Shown: positions 6,394-6,842 of the stretch, in pieces
Layout: every line of letters starts with the position of its first letter
How positions within the stretch are numbered: position 1 is the stretch's first letter
Assembly (NCBI GenBank): GCA_030611625.1
Contig: JAUWPK010000201.1
Location: forward strand, 1-6,842
From: Promethearchaeum sp.
GTDB lineage: Archaea > Asgardarchaeota > Lokiarchaeia > Sigyniarchaeales > Promethearchaeaceae
Length of the DNA stretch: 6,842 nucleotides
Direction of reading: 5' to 3'
Notes under the pieces: model-generated
Told to the model about the DNA's origin: nothing
Seen by the model: only the letters and a program-made list of their open reading frames with translations
Databases searched by the model: none
Made by a program: the position numbers and the translations under genes

Positions 6394-6429
6394 CTGGTAG
6401 TGGATAATTGATAGCAGATAACTGATTAC
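6388..6429. repeat. Three degenerate 14-bp tandem repeats over the vps4 stop
   Basis: The units are GGATAACTGGTAGT, GGATAATTGATAGC and AGATAACTGATTAC, sharing a GATAAYTGRT core. Unit 1 and unit 2 match at 11 of 14 bases, unit 2 and unit 3 at 10. The array contains the last codon and stop of vps4 and fills the gap to the next gene. It carries stop codons in every plus-strand frame. Confidence 0.75.
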
Positions 6430-6431
6430 AG

Positions 6432-6842
6432 GTGAAAAAAAATCGCGGAAAAGGTAAGAAATAAGGATTCGGAAATCTTAAAACAAAAGGAAAAAGAAGA
6501 ACAAACCAAATTAGAGAAACTTGAAAGACTAAAAGAATTAGAAGCAACCCTTAGTTCTATTGAAACTCAAGAGACAGAAGATGGTTTGGAAACCCTAGAA
6601 TCCTCCATCCATAAGGGGATTTCCAGTGCAACAAAGGGTGAAAAAATCTTTAAAATTTCTATAAGTGATGCAGAAATTGAACAAGATTTGAAGGCTTTGG
6701 AAGAGGAAGTTGCAGCCGAACAAATAGTTGCTGTTAAATCACCCTATGAAAAATTGATTGAATTACATGAATGGATTGAATTACCACAATACGGATTTAT
6801 GTATTCGATTCCTAATAAAAAGAAAAATAGAGAAGATTTTCA
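6432..6842 (+). CDS. Coiled-coil protein downstream of vps4 (3' partial, start disrupted)
   Basis: An open frame runs from 6436 to the window end (135 codons) in the same frame as vps4 but separated from it by several stops. It has no ATG, GTG or TTG before a TTG near 6583. A GTG at 6432 lies in another frame, followed by eight A; with seven A it would enter this frame as MKKIAEKVRNKDSEILKQ. The first 45 residues are a Lys/Glu-rich coiled coil (KLEKLERLKELEATLSS). A second acidic helix (AEIEQDLKALEEEVAAEQ) follows, then a more globular segment starting SPYEKLIELHEWIELPQYGF. No family is recognised: it lacks the basic first helix typical of ESCRT-III and shows no clear Vps25, Vps22 or Vps28 signature. 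Its place 38 bases after vps4 suggests an ESCRT partner, which is an inference. The coding call is good; the start is unresolved, and a pseudogene is possible. Confidence 0.65.

Noticed and set aside
6388..6429. CRISPR-like array
   Set aside because: The units are only 14 bp, directly adjacent without spacers and degenerate; they are a simple tandem repeat.
6391..6435. Readthrough from vps4 into the downstream gene, since both use the same frame
   Set aside because: TAA, TGA, TAG and TGA stops intervene in that frame, and the Vps4 C-terminal helix ends at the family's usual place.
6362..6547. Antisense open frame of 61 codons over the vps4 end and the next gene
   Set aside because: It is rich in Phe and Leu because it mirrors Lys/Glu-rich coding DNA; it has no start signals and covers the repeat array.

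Overview
The window is AT-rich (by eye about two-thirds A+T or more). Its gene content points to an archaeon of the Asgard group, probably Lokiarchaeota-like. The strongest evidence is a full-length Vps4-type AAA ATPase with an N-terminal MIT domain, the ESCRT disassembly motor. Supporting evidence is a large, sequon-rich surface protein with a cytosolic longin/roadblock-like domain, a membrane-anchored FKBP-like protein, archaeal TATA boxes, Shine-Dalgarno (SD) motifs and several TTG starts. No rRNA, tRNA, CRISPR array or insertion sequence is visible.

Layout. (1) 1-2402, plus: C-terminal part of a large ectodomain protein whose reading frame is open to the left edge. It ends in one membrane helix and a cytosolic alpha/beta domain. 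(2) 2476-3063, plus: short membrane-anchored extracellular FKBP-like protein with two Ca-binding-type Asp loops. (3) 3133-3393, minus: small helical protein of unknown function, convergent with gene 2 and with its own TATA box, SD and T-rich end. (4) 3394-3732: stretch without an intact gene, holding the minus-gene promoter and what look like broken coding fragments around an A13 run. (5) 3733-4584, plus: six-helix DUF998-like membrane protein. (6) 4658-4987, plus: small protein made of two duplicated four-cysteine zinc ribbons, with a strong SD. (7) 5179-6393, plus: Vps4, with its own promoter and SD. (8) 6432 to the right edge, plus: start of a coiled-coil protein whose frame has no canonical start codon unless a shift occurs in an A8 run.

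How they fit together. Genes 1, 2 and 4 are envelope proteins (receptor-like, folding or Ca-binding, and polytopic membrane). Gene 6 is probably a nucleic-acid- or protein-binding zinc protein. Vps4 and the following coiled-coil gene appear to begin an ESCRT-type membrane-remodelling locus, because Asgard archaea usually keep vps4 next to ESCRT-III and ESCRT-II genes. That the last gene belongs to this pathway is inferred from position only. The points most worth a second look are the frame problem and 14-bp tandem repeats between Vps4 and the last gene, the receptor-like protein with a small-GTPase-regulator-like cytosolic domain, and the FKBP-like domain carrying Ca-type loops.
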